DNA of 64,000 nucleotides from Dehalococcoidia bacterium (GTDB lineage Bacteria > Chloroflexota > Dehalococcoidia > SpSt-223), in NCBI GenBank assembly GCA_025054935.1, contig JANWZD010000009.1:62001-126000 (forward strand), read 5' to 3'. This document shows, one piece after another, positions 37,145 to 45,338 of this stretch. The translations under genes were made by a program, and so were the position numbers. A model generated the notes under the pieces. The model had not been told where the DNA came from. It was given only the letters and a program-made list of their open reading frames with translations, and did not search any database. Every line of letters starts with the position of its first letter. The first letter of the stretch is position 1.

Positions 37145-37150
37145 TATGCT
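37145..37150 (+). promoter_or_regulatory. Putative -10 element of the fused hydrolase gene
   Basis: TATGCT, 26 bp before the ATG at 37177, in the 166-bp gap after the deacetylase gene. No good -35 is visible. The position leaves room for the GAGAGGAAG ribosome site. Confidence 0.25.
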
Positions 37151-37176
37151 GGCGCAGCGAGCGAGAGGAAGAGACC

Positions 37177-38883
37177 ATGCTGCCCGTTCGCCACTACGCC
37201 TCCACCAGCAGAGGGCGCCGCATCCACTACCGCCGCCTTGGCGAGGGGCCGCCCCTCGTCATGCTCCATTCCTCGCCCAGCAGCTCGCAGGGGCTCGTCC
37301 CCCGCATGCTCCAGCTTGCTCGCGGCCACACCTGCATCGCGATCGACACCCCGGGGTACGGCGAGTCGGAAGGGCTGGCTGCTGACCAGCCGACGATTGC
37401 TGACTACGCCGACGCCCTCTGCGAGACGCTCGACGCGCTCGGCTTGCCGGTCGTCGACCTCTACGGAACGCACACCGGCGCGACAATCGCGCTCGATTTC
37501 GCAGTGCGCCACCGCAAGCGTGTCCGCCGTCTCGTCCTTGATGGCGTGGCGGTGTACAGTGAGGAAGAGAAAGCGCGCCATCGTGCGCACTACACTCCCT
37601 CGCTTGCCCCGCAGGACTACGGCGAGCACCTGCTGCGCTACTGGAATATGCGGCGCGACATGGCGATGTTCAGCCCGTGGTATGCGCGCCGGCCGGAGAA
37701 CCGTCTCCGGAGGCCGCTGCCGACGCCGGAGCAGCTGCACCAGAGCGTTGTCGACTTTCTGCGCGCCGGCGAGGAGTATTGGAAGGGCTATCACGCCGTC
37801 TTTCGCTACGACACCGCTGCCGCGCTCGCGCAGCTCGCCGTTCCCACGCTCATCACGGCCGCGCCGACCGACACCCTCAGTCGTCACATCGAGCGCGCCG
37901 TCGGCCTCTCGGAAAGGATCGTGACCGTTCCAGCCAGCGAGGATTCCCAGGAGCGGATCCTAGAGTTCCTCGCGGGCGAGCCGCTGCCCGACGCGCCGCC
38001 GCCCGTTGTCTCCAGCTCCCCTCCGGGTGTTCCCCGGCGCGAGTACGTCGCGACCTCAATCGGCCAACTGCTCCTTCGGCGTGCTGAGGGCGGCCCTCGC
38101 CGGCCGCTTGTGCTGCTCCATGCGATGCCGGGGTCAAGCGCGTACCATGAGCGGCTGATGCCTGACCTCGCGAAGGACCGCCCTGTTCTTACCTTCGACC
38201 TCCCCGGCAACGGCGACTCGGCGCCGCTGCCGGGCGAGCCGGAAATTGGGGACTTTGCGCGCGTGATGTGGGAGGCGCTCGACGCGCTCGGGGTCGACGC
38301 GTGTGACCTCTACGGCGCGCATACCGGCGCCCTGATCGGGATGGAGATGGCGATCGCGCGGCCGCAGCGGGTGCGCCATCTCCTCCTTGATGGGATCACG
38401 CTCTTCACGCCGGAGCAGACGGCCGAGTATCTCGCGCGCTACTGCCCGCCGCTGGTCCCGACGGCAGAGGGCACCCATCTCATCTGGGCGTGGAACTTCC
38501 GGCGCGACATGCTGCTCTGGTGGCCCTGGTACGACCACAGCGTGGAAGGGCTGCGTCTAGAAGGCAGCGTCCCGTCCGCAGCGGCGCTTCATTCCGGGTT
38601 CGTCGAGTTCATCAAAGGCGGCTTGACATACCATCTTGCCTATCGTGCGGCCTTCGCCTACCCGACGCGCGAGCGGCTGCCGCTCGTTCCTGTCCCCATG
38701 CTCCACCTCTGCAGCGAGGTCGACCCGCTGCGCGCCTGCGTACCGGAAGCGCGCCGCCTGACACCGCAGACAACGTCCCGCATCCACCGGGGGACGGGGA
38801 CGCCCGAGGCCATGGCGGAGACGCTCGCGCTCTGGCGCGCCTTCCTCGACGATGAGCCGCTGCCGCCCGGCCCGGAATTCTGA
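37177..38883 (+). CDS. Tandem alpha/beta-hydrolase fusion, both elbows GxHTG
   Basis: A 568-residue protein made of two homologous alpha/beta-hydrolase domains (residues ~1-270 and ~287-560). Each repeats the same landmarks: PPLVMLHSSPSSS / RPLVLLHAMPGSS, AIDTPGYGESEGL / TFDLPGNGDSAPL, DLYGTHTGATIAL / DLYGAHTGALIGM, LRYWNMRRDMAMFSPWY / IWAWNFRRDMLLWWPWY. In both, the position of the nucleophile is His (H99 and H382) followed by Thr. The product is probably a pseudo-dimer. The function is unknown, but strict conservation of GxHTG and NxRRDM in both halves argues against simple decay. The start at 37177 has GAGAGGAAG upstream. Confidence 0.8.
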   Translation: MLPVRHYASTSRGRRIHYRRLGEGPPLVMLHSSPSSSQGLVPRMLQLARGHTCIAIDTPGYGESEGLAADQPTIADYADALCETLDALGLPVVDLYGTHTGATIALDFAVRHRKRVRRLVLDGVAVYSEEEKARHRAHYTPSLAPQDYGEHLLRYWNMRRDMAMFSPWYARRPENRLRRPLPTPEQLHQSVVDFLRAGEEYWKGYHAVFRYDTAAALAQLAVPTLITAAPTDTLSRHIERAVGLSERIVTVPASEDSQERILEFLAGEPLPDAPPPVVSSSPPGVPRREYVATSIGQLLLRRAEGGPRRPLVLLHAMPGSSAYHERLMPDLAKDRPVLTFDLPGNGDSAPLPGEPEIGDFARVMWEALDALGVDACDLYGAHTGALIGMEMAIARPQRVRHLLLDGITLFTPEQTAEYLARYCPPLVPTAEGTHLIWAWNFRRDMLLWWPWYDHSVEGLRLEGSVPSAAALHSGFVEFIKGGLTYHLAYRAAFAYPTRERLPLVPVPMLHLCSEVDPLRACVPEARRLTPQTTSRIHRGTGTPEAMAETLALWRAFLDDEPLPPGPEF

Positions 38884-39513
38884 CGGCGGGCAATCGCCGG
38901 CACGCCGGCGCGCCCGGGCGGCCCGGTCCAAGACCGCGCGGAACTGCAGCGTGCACCCCGCTTGCAGGCAGGGGAACAGATCGATCTCGCGCAGGAATTC
39001 CGCCAAGGAGGTGACCACCGCTTCAGCTGGTCGCGCCGGGCGGCGCTCGCGTTCAGGGAGCTCCCCCCTACGGCAGGATGCCGACAGCGCCGCGGGCGGC
39101 GGCCGACTGTCGGCGCTCAGCGCGGCGAGCGAGCGGAGCGCTCCGCGCAGCTCCTGCTTGGTGATCACGCGCCTGCTGCGCCCGGCTCGCAATGACGGCC
39201 GAACGAGAGGCGCGTGGCCGGCGCCGTCGACCACTGGCGCAGGCTGCGCAAGCGGTACTCGCAATGACAGTCAACGGGAAGTCGCGCGGCTGAGGCGTTT
39301 GTCTTGGCGAGGGGAGCGCTCCGTTGTTGGCGGTGACCGCGCGCTCCGCCGCACCGTCGTTGCGAGCGAGGCGAAAGCGAGGCGAAGCCGAGCGCGGCAC
39401 CCTCGATCGAGCGAGAACGCTGCCCGCCGGGCGTAGCCTCGGTCCGTCGGCGGCTGGGGCACCGCGCCGCCCTGATGGTGCGGGCGGCGCCCCCTTCCTC
39501 AGCGAGAAGACCC
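38884..39513 (+). repeat. Repeat-rich intergenic region with CTCGCAATGAC / GTCGTTGCGAG elements
   Basis: No credible gene is seen in these 630 bp; open frames here are Arg/Ala/Ser-rich and lack ribosome sites. CTCGCAATGAC occurs at 39186-39196 and 39258-39268, and a one-mismatch inverted copy, GTCGTTGCGAG, at 39356-39366. The palindrome GGAGCGCTCC occurs at 39135-39144 and 39313-39322. This looks like degenerate copies of a dispersed intergenic element whose edge is TCATTGCGAG, a type common in many environmental genomes. Confidence 0.5.
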
Positions 39514-40428
39514 CTAGCGCGCGATCGGCGTATCTGGGCGATTGCCGTACTCGGCCCACGAGCCGTCGTAGGTGCGGACGTTCTTGTAACCGAGGAGGCG
39601 CAGCGTGAAGAGGGTATGCGCGGCGCGCACCGCCGTCTGGCAGTAGGTGATCACTTCCTTCTCTGGGGTCACGCCCGCCGCTTCGTACAGCTGGCGCAGT
39701 TCGGCAGCCGGCTTCCAGACCCGAACATCATCGTTGGTGACGGTGCGCTGCCAGTCGATATTGACGGCGTTCGGGATGTGGCCGCCGCGAGCGGCGCGCA
39801 CGTCGGTGCCGTTGTACTCGGCAGCAGTTCGGGCATCGACGATGACAACATCCGACCGCTTGGTCGCGTTCAAGACATAATCGAGTGCGCAGACGACGGT
39901 GTCATTCAGCTTCGGCGTGAACGTCGCCGGGGCGACGGAGGGGACCTCCGTCTCGATTGGCCGGCCTTCTTTCGCCCACTTGTTCCAGCCGCCGTTGAGC
40001 ACTTGGGCGTTGGAGTGGCCGTAATAGTCGAGCACCCACCAGAGGCGAGCAGCCCACAGACCGCCTTGATCGTCGTAGGCGACGACATGCGTCTCGTTCG
40101 CGATCCCATGCTCGCCCATGATCTTGGCGACGTTGGCGGGCGATGGCGCGTACAGCTTATCGACAGGGTCTTTGAGGAGCGCCGTGTCGAACCAAACAGC
40201 GCCGGGGATGTGGCCGGCGTGATACTTCTCCTTGCTCCGGAGGTCAACGATGCGGAGGCGGGGGTGCTGGAGCCGGCTTGCCAGCTGGTCGGTTTCGATC
40301 AGCAGGTCAGGGTTGGCGTAGCGGGTTCGATCCTCCGCGGCAACGCTAGGGCCGCCTGTCGGCGTAGCGGGGGCGCAGCCGGTCACGACGAGGGTGACGG
40401 CGAGGAACGAGAGGACCAGTCCTTTCAT
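39514..40428 (-). CDS. Two-domain rhodanese-type sulfurtransferase lipoprotein
   Basis: A 304-residue exported sulfurtransferase. The signal peptide ends in LVVTGC (lipobox). Two rhodanese domains follow. The first has RIVDLRSKEKYHAGHIPGAV and an inactive-type loop (VVAYDDQGGLWAARL). The second has VVIVDARTAAEYNG, GGHIPNAVNID and the active loop ITYCQTAVRAAHT with the catalytic Cys. It probably moves sulfane sulfur at the outer face of the membrane. AGGAG precedes the ATG. It is the last gene of a cassette with tusA-like and yeeE-like genes. Confidence 0.88.
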   Translation of the reverse strand: MKGLVLSFLAVTLVVTGCAPATPTGGPSVAAEDRTRYANPDLLIETDQLASRLQHPRLRIVDLRSKEKYHAGHIPGAVWFDTALLKDPVDKLYAPSPANVAKIMGEHGIANETHVVAYDDQGGLWAARLWWVLDYYGHSNAQVLNGGWNKWAKEGRPIETEVPSVAPATFTPKLNDTVVCALDYVLNATKRSDVVIVDARTAAEYNGTDVRAARGGHIPNAVNIDWQRTVTNDDVRVWKPAAELRQLYEAAGVTPEKEVITYCQTAVRAAHTLFTLRLLGYKNVRTYDGSWAEYGNRPDTPIAR

Positions 40429-40430
40429 TC

Positions 40431-40712
40431 TTACTCCTGTCCAAGCTCGCGCAGCCGGTTGGCGACCTGCGCCATCGCGCGGCGCGCGTCGAATGCCCCG
40501 TGCTGGCGCACAAGGGTGATCTTCCACTCCCCAGGGCCGGCCACTTCGATCTCGGCGGCAAAGCCGGCCTTCGCGCCTTCCCAGGGGACCGTTGAGAGCG
40601 CAGGGGGGTGATCGGTCAGGACGACCAGCGTCTCGCCCGTGAGCCGTTTCAGCGCCTCTTTGGTCTTCAGCGCGGGGTAGGGACACATCTCTCCGCGAAC
40701 ATCCAGTTCCAT
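40431..40712 (-). CDS. TusA-like sulfur carrier protein
   Basis: A 93-residue protein of the TusA/SirA family. The signature LDVRGEMCPYPALKTKEALK has the sulfur-carrying Cys10 followed by Pro. The second half is a beta strand and a helix with a somewhat longer C terminus than usual (AMAQVANRLRELGQE). It would accept persulfide sulfur in the cytoplasm. It lies between the membrane transporter and the sulfurtransferase, a common arrangement. Confidence 0.9.
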   Translation of the reverse strand: MELDVRGEMCPYPALKTKEALKRLTGETLVVLTDHPPALSTVPWEGAKAGFAAEIEVAGPGEWKITLVRQHGAFDARRAMAQVANRLRELGQE

Positions 40713-40743
40713 CGCTCCTCCTGTTGGTGTTGGTGAAGGGGAA

Positions 40744-41979
40744 TTAGGGCAAGCGCCGGATGATGAGCGTGCCGAGAAAGGCGCCAGCAGCGAGGGAGAC
40801 CCCGAAGACCCACCCGTTGAGCGCGAGCGAAGGGATCGCTGAGAAGAACGCGCCGATCGTGCAGCCGACCGCGATGCCAGCGCCGTAGCCCATCAGCACT
40901 CCGCCGCCGATCGCTTGGAGATAGCGGGCAGGACGGCGCGGCGTCCGCAGCTTGAATTCTGACGAAGCGAGCGCGGCAAGGAAGGCGCCAACGATCAGCC
41001 CGGCGTCGAGCGTGAACGCGGAGGTCAGCCAGCCGCCATCGCCGACTGCGAGATTGCAGCCTGCGAAAAGGTCGACGCCGAGCAAGGGGCCGGCGCTCAG
41101 GCCGACAAGGCCGGTCAGCCGCTCCGCCCACGCCGACAGCTCGCCGGTAACGCCCAGCGGGTGGTCGTAGATGAAGGCGAAGACGTTCAGCATCGCGAGC
41201 GCGACGGCGCCGGCCCACGCCGGCCATCCGCGCACAACGATCCGGTGAGAGAGCGCGCGGAGATGGTCGCCGACGCTGAAGGCGGGAGGGAGCGGCTGGT
41301 CTGGAGGCGGTGGCGGCGGAGGCCCTTCCCGCATCTCCCACCAAACGACGACAAGGTAAACCGCGGCGAGCGCGAGGATGCTTCCCACCAGCGCCCACCA
41401 GTGCCCGACCAGTCCCGGCAGCCAGACGAGCGGCATGGCAGCGATGTGGGTCGTCCACCACCAGTTCCAGGTGTGAGCGGCAAGGGAGAGGCCGCCGAGA
41501 ATGCCGAGGAGGGCGACCATCGAGGCGACATACCCTTCGCCGATGCGAAAGAGCGTGCCGGAGACGCAGCCGCCCGCCAGCACCATGCCGAGACCGAAGA
41601 GTACGCCGCCGACGACGAGATGCAGCCCGACCGGAGTGACGTGCGCGCCCGGGGGGAGCGTGCCGAACGAGGGGTCGGGCACAAGGCGCGCCATCAGCAG
41701 CCAGAAGCCGACGGTTGCGCCCATCATTGCGACGATCAGACCGCGCAGGAGGCGGCCGTCGTGGGCCAAGAAGAGATCGCGAAAGGCGCCGGCGAAACAG
41801 AGGCGGCTGCGCTGAAGGATGATGCCGAACGCGATACCGATCCCCCAGAACACGCCGAGGTCCGGGTCGACAGCCCAGAACGCGGCAAAAGCGACGAGAA
41901 CGAGCGCGGCAACGAGGAGAGCGCCAGCCCCAGCCCAACGCGGCCGGGTGGTCGAGGAGGCTGCAGCGACACCGATCAT
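40744..41979 (-). CDS. YeeE/YedE-family thiosulfate/sulfur transporter
   Basis: A 411-residue membrane protein with about ten to twelve helices arranged as two similar halves. Conserved cysteine motifs, typical of the thiosulfate uptake protein TsuA: LQRSRLCFAGAFRDLFL, VLAGGCVSGTLFRIGEG, LFAGCNLAVGDG and AVGCTIGAFFSAIPSL. A Pro-rich linker (residues ~225-235) joins the halves. It probably imports thiosulfate or another sulfur species for the TusA-like carrier encoded next. GGAG precedes the ATG. Confidence 0.9.
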   Translation of the reverse strand: MIGVAAASSTTRPRWAGAGALLVAALVLVAFAAFWAVDPDLGVFWGIGIAFGIILQRSRLCFAGAFRDLFLAHDGRLLRGLIVAMMGATVGFWLLMARLVPDPSFGTLPPGAHVTPVGLHLVVGGVLFGLGMVLAGGCVSGTLFRIGEGYVASMVALLGILGGLSLAAHTWNWWWTTHIAAMPLVWLPGLVGHWWALVGSILALAAVYLVVVWWEMREGPPPPPPPDQPLPPAFSVGDHLRALSHRIVVRGWPAWAGAVALAMLNVFAFIYDHPLGVTGELSAWAERLTGLVGLSAGPLLGVDLFAGCNLAVGDGGWLTSAFTLDAGLIVGAFLAALASSEFKLRTPRRPARYLQAIGGGVLMGYGAGIAVGCTIGAFFSAIPSLALNGWVFGVSLAAGAFLGTLIIRRLP

Positions 41980-41994
41980 CCCCGCTCCAGATAG

Positions 41995-42031
41995 TTGACT
42001 AAATCAATCTCGTTAGTAATGCAGCAGCATA
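41995..42031 (-). promoter_or_regulatory. Putative promoter and operator of the sulfur cassette
   Basis: An AT-rich island upstream of the yeeE-like gene. On the minus strand a TATGCT -10 candidate (42026-42031) is followed by a palindrome TTGA-TTTAG-TCAA (41995-42007), placed downstream of the expected transcription start. It resembles an FNR/CRP half-site pair or an ArsR-type operator, and could bind a sulfur- or redox-sensing repressor. No regulator gene is adjacent. Confidence 0.35.
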
Positions 42032-42310
42032 GCGCAGCGGCGCCTGCGCGTCAAGCCGCGTTTGCGGCCTCGCGCTGGGGAGTGGCCGTGAGGGCAGGCT
42101 GCGCAAGAGGAAGGAGCAGCGGCAGGCGAGCAGCGGCTGCCCGCGTGTTCTCTTCGCTGGCAGCGCGCAAAATGGCCGGTTGCACTCGCTTCCTGCGCCG
42201 TTTGGCCGTGGCGGCCCTGCTCATCAAGATAGGCGGGCTAGGAAGCGCGGCCGCCAGCGGAGCGCGGATGGAGACAGCGCCGGACGAGTGCCGGGCGCTC
42301 GCGCTTTTGC
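42032..42310. other. Gap without a supported gene
   Basis: About 280 bp between the sulfur-cassette promoter and the fluoride-riboswitch promoter. Frames on both strands are open, but they have no ribosome site and no family resemblance; one encodes a signal-peptide-like stretch near 42172-42250 that I do not trust. I see no terminator or strong repeat. Confidence 0.4.
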
Positions 42311-42316
42311 TATATT
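42311..42316 (+). promoter_or_regulatory. -10 element upstream of the fluoride riboswitch
   Basis: TATATT (five of six to consensus) ends 9 bp before the riboswitch aptamer, so transcription would start just before the aptamer. The expected -35 region has no good match. Confidence 0.5.
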
Positions 42317-42325
42317 GACTCAAAC

Positions 42326-42429
42326 GGCGATGGGTCCCGCCGGGGCCAGCGATGGCCCGAACCGCCCTGCTGGGCTGATGGCTCCTAGAGCGAACCGCAC
42401 CGGTTGCGCCTAGGAGCATTTTCTTCTTC
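42326..42429 (+). promoter_or_regulatory. Fluoride riboswitch (crcB motif) with terminator platform
   Basis: The aptamer runs from GGCGATGG (42326) through CCCGCC and GAACCGCC to GGGCTGATGGCTCCTAG (ending 42388), matching the conserved bases and order of the crcB-motif fluoride riboswitch. The 3' end of the aptamer, GCTCCTAG (42381-42388), is also one arm of a terminator: it pairs with CTAGGAGC (42410-42417), encloses an inner hairpin, and is followed by a T-rich run. Fluoride binding would therefore hold back the terminator and switch on the downstream crcB operon. Confidence 0.9.
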
Positions 42430-42474
42430 GCCGAGCTTCCACGGCGCAGCCGAGCGAGCAGCGTGGAGGCTGAT

Positions 42475-42852
42475 ATGCATTTCGCCGTGATCGCGGGCGG
42501 CGCCGCGATCGGCGCCGTCCTTCGCTATCTCGTCGTCACGCACACCGCCGCCTGGCTGGGCGGAGCGTTTCCTTACGGAACGCTCATTGTCAACGCGACA
42601 GGCGCCTTCGCTCTCGGCCTCATCGCGGAATGGATCGGAGCGCATGCCTCCGTCGATCCGCACGTTCGCCTCTTCTTCGTCACAGGCGTGCTCGGCGGCT
42701 ACACCACCTTCAGCAGCTATGCCTGGGAAGCGCTCGAACTGACCCAGTCGGGATTGTGGCTTCGCGCATTGCTCTATGCTGCCGCGAGCAACGTTGCCGG
42801 GTTCATCGGGGTCGCACTCGGCGCGCTCATCGCGCGCAGCGCGTCGCTGTAG
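42475..42852 (+). CDS. crcB: Fluoride channel FluC/CrcB
   Basis: A 125-residue protein with four membrane helices that exports fluoride as a dual-topology dimer. Signatures: GGAAIGAVLRYLVV, GTLIVNATGAFALG with the conserved Asn, and GVLGGYTTFSSYAWE with the pore Phe/Thr residues. The ATG at 42475 has GGAGG five bases upstream; the GTG at 42463 lies within that region and is less likely. The fluoride riboswitch lies directly upstream. Confidence 0.95.
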   Translation: MHFAVIAGGAAIGAVLRYLVVTHTAAWLGGAFPYGTLIVNATGAFALGLIAEWIGAHASVDPHVRLFFVTGVLGGYTTFSSYAWEALELTQSGLWLRALLYAAASNVAGFIGVALGALIARSASL

Positions 42853-42864
42853 AAGGGAGAACGC

Positions 42865-44148
42865 ATGAATGGCGCTGCCGTCGGGAAACGAGTTCGGATC
42901 TATCTCAGTGAACGCGACCGCGCCCCGGGACGCCACGAGCCGCTCTGGGAAACTGTCCTCGACCTTCTCCGGCGGGAAGGCGCCGCCGGCGCAACCGTCT
43001 TCCGCGCTCTTGCCGGGTTCGGCGCGCACGGCGCGCTTCGGCTCGCCCGTCTCGTTGATGTCATTCCCGACCTCCCGGTCGTCATCGAATGGCTCGATGG
43101 CCCGCAGCGCGTCGAGCGCCTCCTGCCGAAGGTCCGCGACCTCGTGACAGACGGCACGATCACGGTCGAAGAGATCGCCGTTGTCGCCTTCCCTCACCGC
43201 GCGCCGCGCAGCATCCCCGCCATTCCCGTCGCCGAGGTCATGACCCGCCACGTCGAGACGGTGCAGCCCGAGACACCGGCGGCGGAGGTCGTTCGCCTTC
43301 TGCTCGGCCGCAGCTTCCGCGCTGTGCCGGTCGTCGACCGCGAAGGACGCCTGCTCGGCATCGTGACCAACCACGATCTCATCGAGCGCGGTGGGCTCGG
43401 CGCTCGGATCGAACTGCTTGCGGTGCTTGCGCGCGACGCCCGCGACCGCGAGCTCGCTCGGCTGCAGGCTGCGCCAACCACCGCGATCGATCTGGCCTCC
43501 CGCGAGGTGATCACCATCGCCCCTGACGCCTCGCTGGCCGAAGCTGCTCATCTGATGGCAAGCCGCGGGCTGAAGCGTCTTCCTGTCGTCGACCGCGAGC
43601 GCCGCCTCCTTGGCCTGCTCAGCCGCGTCGACGTCCTCCGCACGGTTGGGGAGGATTTTCGCTTTCCCGCGCCCGCGCCGCTCTCGGCGGGCGACGGCGG
43701 CCGCGCCGTCCGCGACGTGATGCGCCGCGCCGTGCCGGTCGTCCGCGAGAACGCGCCGCTCGGCGAGGTGATCGACGCCGTCACCGCGACCGACCTCCAT
43801 CGGGCGATCGTCGTCGACCCGGCCGGCCGCGTCGTCGGCATCATCTCCGACGCCGACGTGCTCGCTCGGCTCGACCCGCTGGGACAGCATGAGCTACTCT
43901 CCTCCCTGATGCGGCGCGCGCGTCCCGCTGCCGAGGTGACGGCGCAGGCGCGCGATGTCATGCGCTCGCCGGCCTTGACGGTTCCTCCCGACCTCTCGCT
44001 TGCCGCTGCCGCCCAGCGCCTGATCGCCGGGAAGCGCAAGGTCGCGGTGGTTGTGGATGAGAACGGGCGATTTCTTGGCGCCCTTGATCGCGCCGAACTC
44101 CTCCTCCAGCTCGTTGCGGGCCGTGAGGCGCAAGGAGAAGAGCAATGA
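42865..44148 (+). CDS. DUF190 domain fused to four CBS domains
   Basis: A 427-residue cytoplasmic protein. Residues ~1-105 are a DUF190 domain (RVRIYLSERDRAPGRHEPLW, GAAGATVFRALAGFGAHG, DLPVVIEWLDG), a PII-like fold often found beside crcB. Four CBS motifs follow (starting near VAEVMTRHVETV, LASREVITIAPD, VRDVMRRAVPVV and ARDVMRSPALTV), forming two Bateman modules that normally bind adenine nucleotides. A role as an energy- or fluoride-linked regulator of the channel or transporter is an inference from the operon. It starts 12 bp after crcB and overlaps the MFS gene by ATGA. Confidence 0.88.
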   Translation: MNGAAVGKRVRIYLSERDRAPGRHEPLWETVLDLLRREGAAGATVFRALAGFGAHGALRLARLVDVIPDLPVVIEWLDGPQRVERLLPKVRDLVTDGTITVEEIAVVAFPHRAPRSIPAIPVAEVMTRHVETVQPETPAAEVVRLLLGRSFRAVPVVDREGRLLGIVTNHDLIERGGLGARIELLAVLARDARDRELARLQAAPTTAIDLASREVITIAPDASLAEAAHLMASRGLKRLPVVDRERRLLGLLSRVDVLRTVGEDFRFPAPAPLSAGDGGRAVRDVMRRAVPVVRENAPLGEVIDAVTATDLHRAIVVDPAGRVVGIISDADVLARLDPLGQHELLSSLMRRARPAAEVTAQARDVMRSPALTVPPDLSLAAAAQRLIAGKRKVAVVVDENGRFLGALDRAELLLQLVAGREAQGEEQ

Positions 44149-45338
44149 ACCAAGCGCTTCGCCAGACTCGGCCGGCGGTCATTTTCATCGTGCTGCTCGG
44201 CATCGTCAGCCTGCTTGCCGACATGACCTATGAGGGGGCGCGCGGCATTGTCGGCGCGTATCTCGGGCAGCTCGGGGCAACCGCCGTTGCCGTCGGCCTA
44301 GTTGCCGGCCTTGCCGAACTGCTCGGCTATGTGCTGCGGCTTGTTTTCGGGCTGCTGACCGACCGGCTGCGCCGTCCTTGGGACCTTGTCATCCTCGGCT
44401 ACGTGGTCAACCTTGGCGCGGTGCCGCTGCTCGCTCTCGCCGGACGCTGGGAAGCCGCTGTCGTCTTGGTTATCGCCGAGCGGGTGGGCAAGGCGATCCG
44501 GACGCCCGGCCGCGACGCGATGCTCGCCCACGCGAGCGCGACAACCGGTCACGGCTGGGGGTTCGGCCTCCACGAAGCGCTTGACCAAATTGGCGCGGTG
44601 CTCGGGCCGCTCCTCGTCGCCGCGATTGTGGCGGCGCGGGGCGAAATGCGCCCAGCGCTTGCCGCGCTCGCAATCCCGGCTGCGCTCGCGCTGGCGGTGC
44701 TCCTCTTCGCGCGGCTGCGCTACCCGAACCCGAGCCACCTTGGTCTCGCGGCCGCGCTTCCCGAGACAACGGGGTTCTCCCGCCGCTACTGGATCTATCT
44801 CGGCGGCGCGGCGCTGTTCGCGGCGGGCTTTGTCGACTTCGCGCTCGTCGCTTACCACGTCGATCGCGCCGCGATTGCTGACCCGAGCGTTATCGCGCTG
44901 TTCTACGCCCTCGCGATGGGCGTCGACGCCGCCGCGGCGCTGCTGTGCGGCATGCTGTTTGACCGGATCGGCTTTGCGGTCGTGCCGCTCTCGGCGGCCG
45001 TATCCGCGATTGCGGCGCCGCTGCTCTTTCTCGGGGGGGGCGAACTTGTACTCCTCGGCGTGGCGCTTTGGGGGTTCGGCCTCGGGGCGCAGGAGTCGGT
45101 GCTGCGCGCAGGGATCGCCGCGCTCGCTCCGCCCAGCCGCCGCGGCGCCGCCTACGGCACGTTCAGCGCCCTCTTCGGCATTGCTTGGTTTGCCGGCAGC
45201 GCGCTCTTCGGGCTGCTCTACGGCGCGTCGATCGTTGCGCTCGTTGCTGCTTCGATCGGGCTCCAACTTGCTGCCACTGCCGTCCTCACCCTTGCTGCCC
45301 GCGCGAACGGAACGCCTTCTGCGCCGGCAGCAGGCTAG
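44145..45338 (+). CDS. MFS transporter in the fluoride-riboswitch operon
   Basis: A 397-residue major-facilitator protein with twelve predicted helices. The loop 2-3 motif appears as LVFGLLTDRLRRPWDL, and RVGKAIRTPGRDAMLA and GFGLHEALDQIGAVLGPLLV match the subgroup of predicted transporters that includes YfcJ-like and Fosmidomycin-type exporters. The substrate is unknown. The ATG overlaps the CBS gene, so expression probably depends on the fluoride riboswitch. It ends 4 bp inside the convergent M24 gene. Confidence 0.85.
   Translation: MNQALRQTRPAVIFIVLLGIVSLLADMTYEGARGIVGAYLGQLGATAVAVGLVAGLAELLGYVLRLVFGLLTDRLRRPWDLVILGYVVNLGAVPLLALAGRWEAAVVLVIAERVGKAIRTPGRDAMLAHASATTGHGWGFGLHEALDQIGAVLGPLLVAAIVAARGEMRPALAALAIPAALALAVLLFARLRYPNPSHLGLAAALPETTGFSRRYWIYLGGAALFAAGFVDFALVAYHVDRAAIADPSVIALFYALAMGVDAAAALLCGMLFDRIGFAVVPLSAAVSAIAAPLLFLGGGELVLLGVALWGFGLGAQESVLRAGIAALAPPSRRGAAYGTFSALFGIAWFAGSALFGLLYGASIVALVAASIGLQLAATAVLTLAARANGTPSAPAAG

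Noticed and set aside
38852-39436. Candidate 194-codon gene in the gap after the fused hydrolase
   Set aside because: The product is Arg/Ser/Ala-rich, has no ribosome site, and its apparent RND/VIAS-type words come from the TCATTGCGAG repeats being translated.
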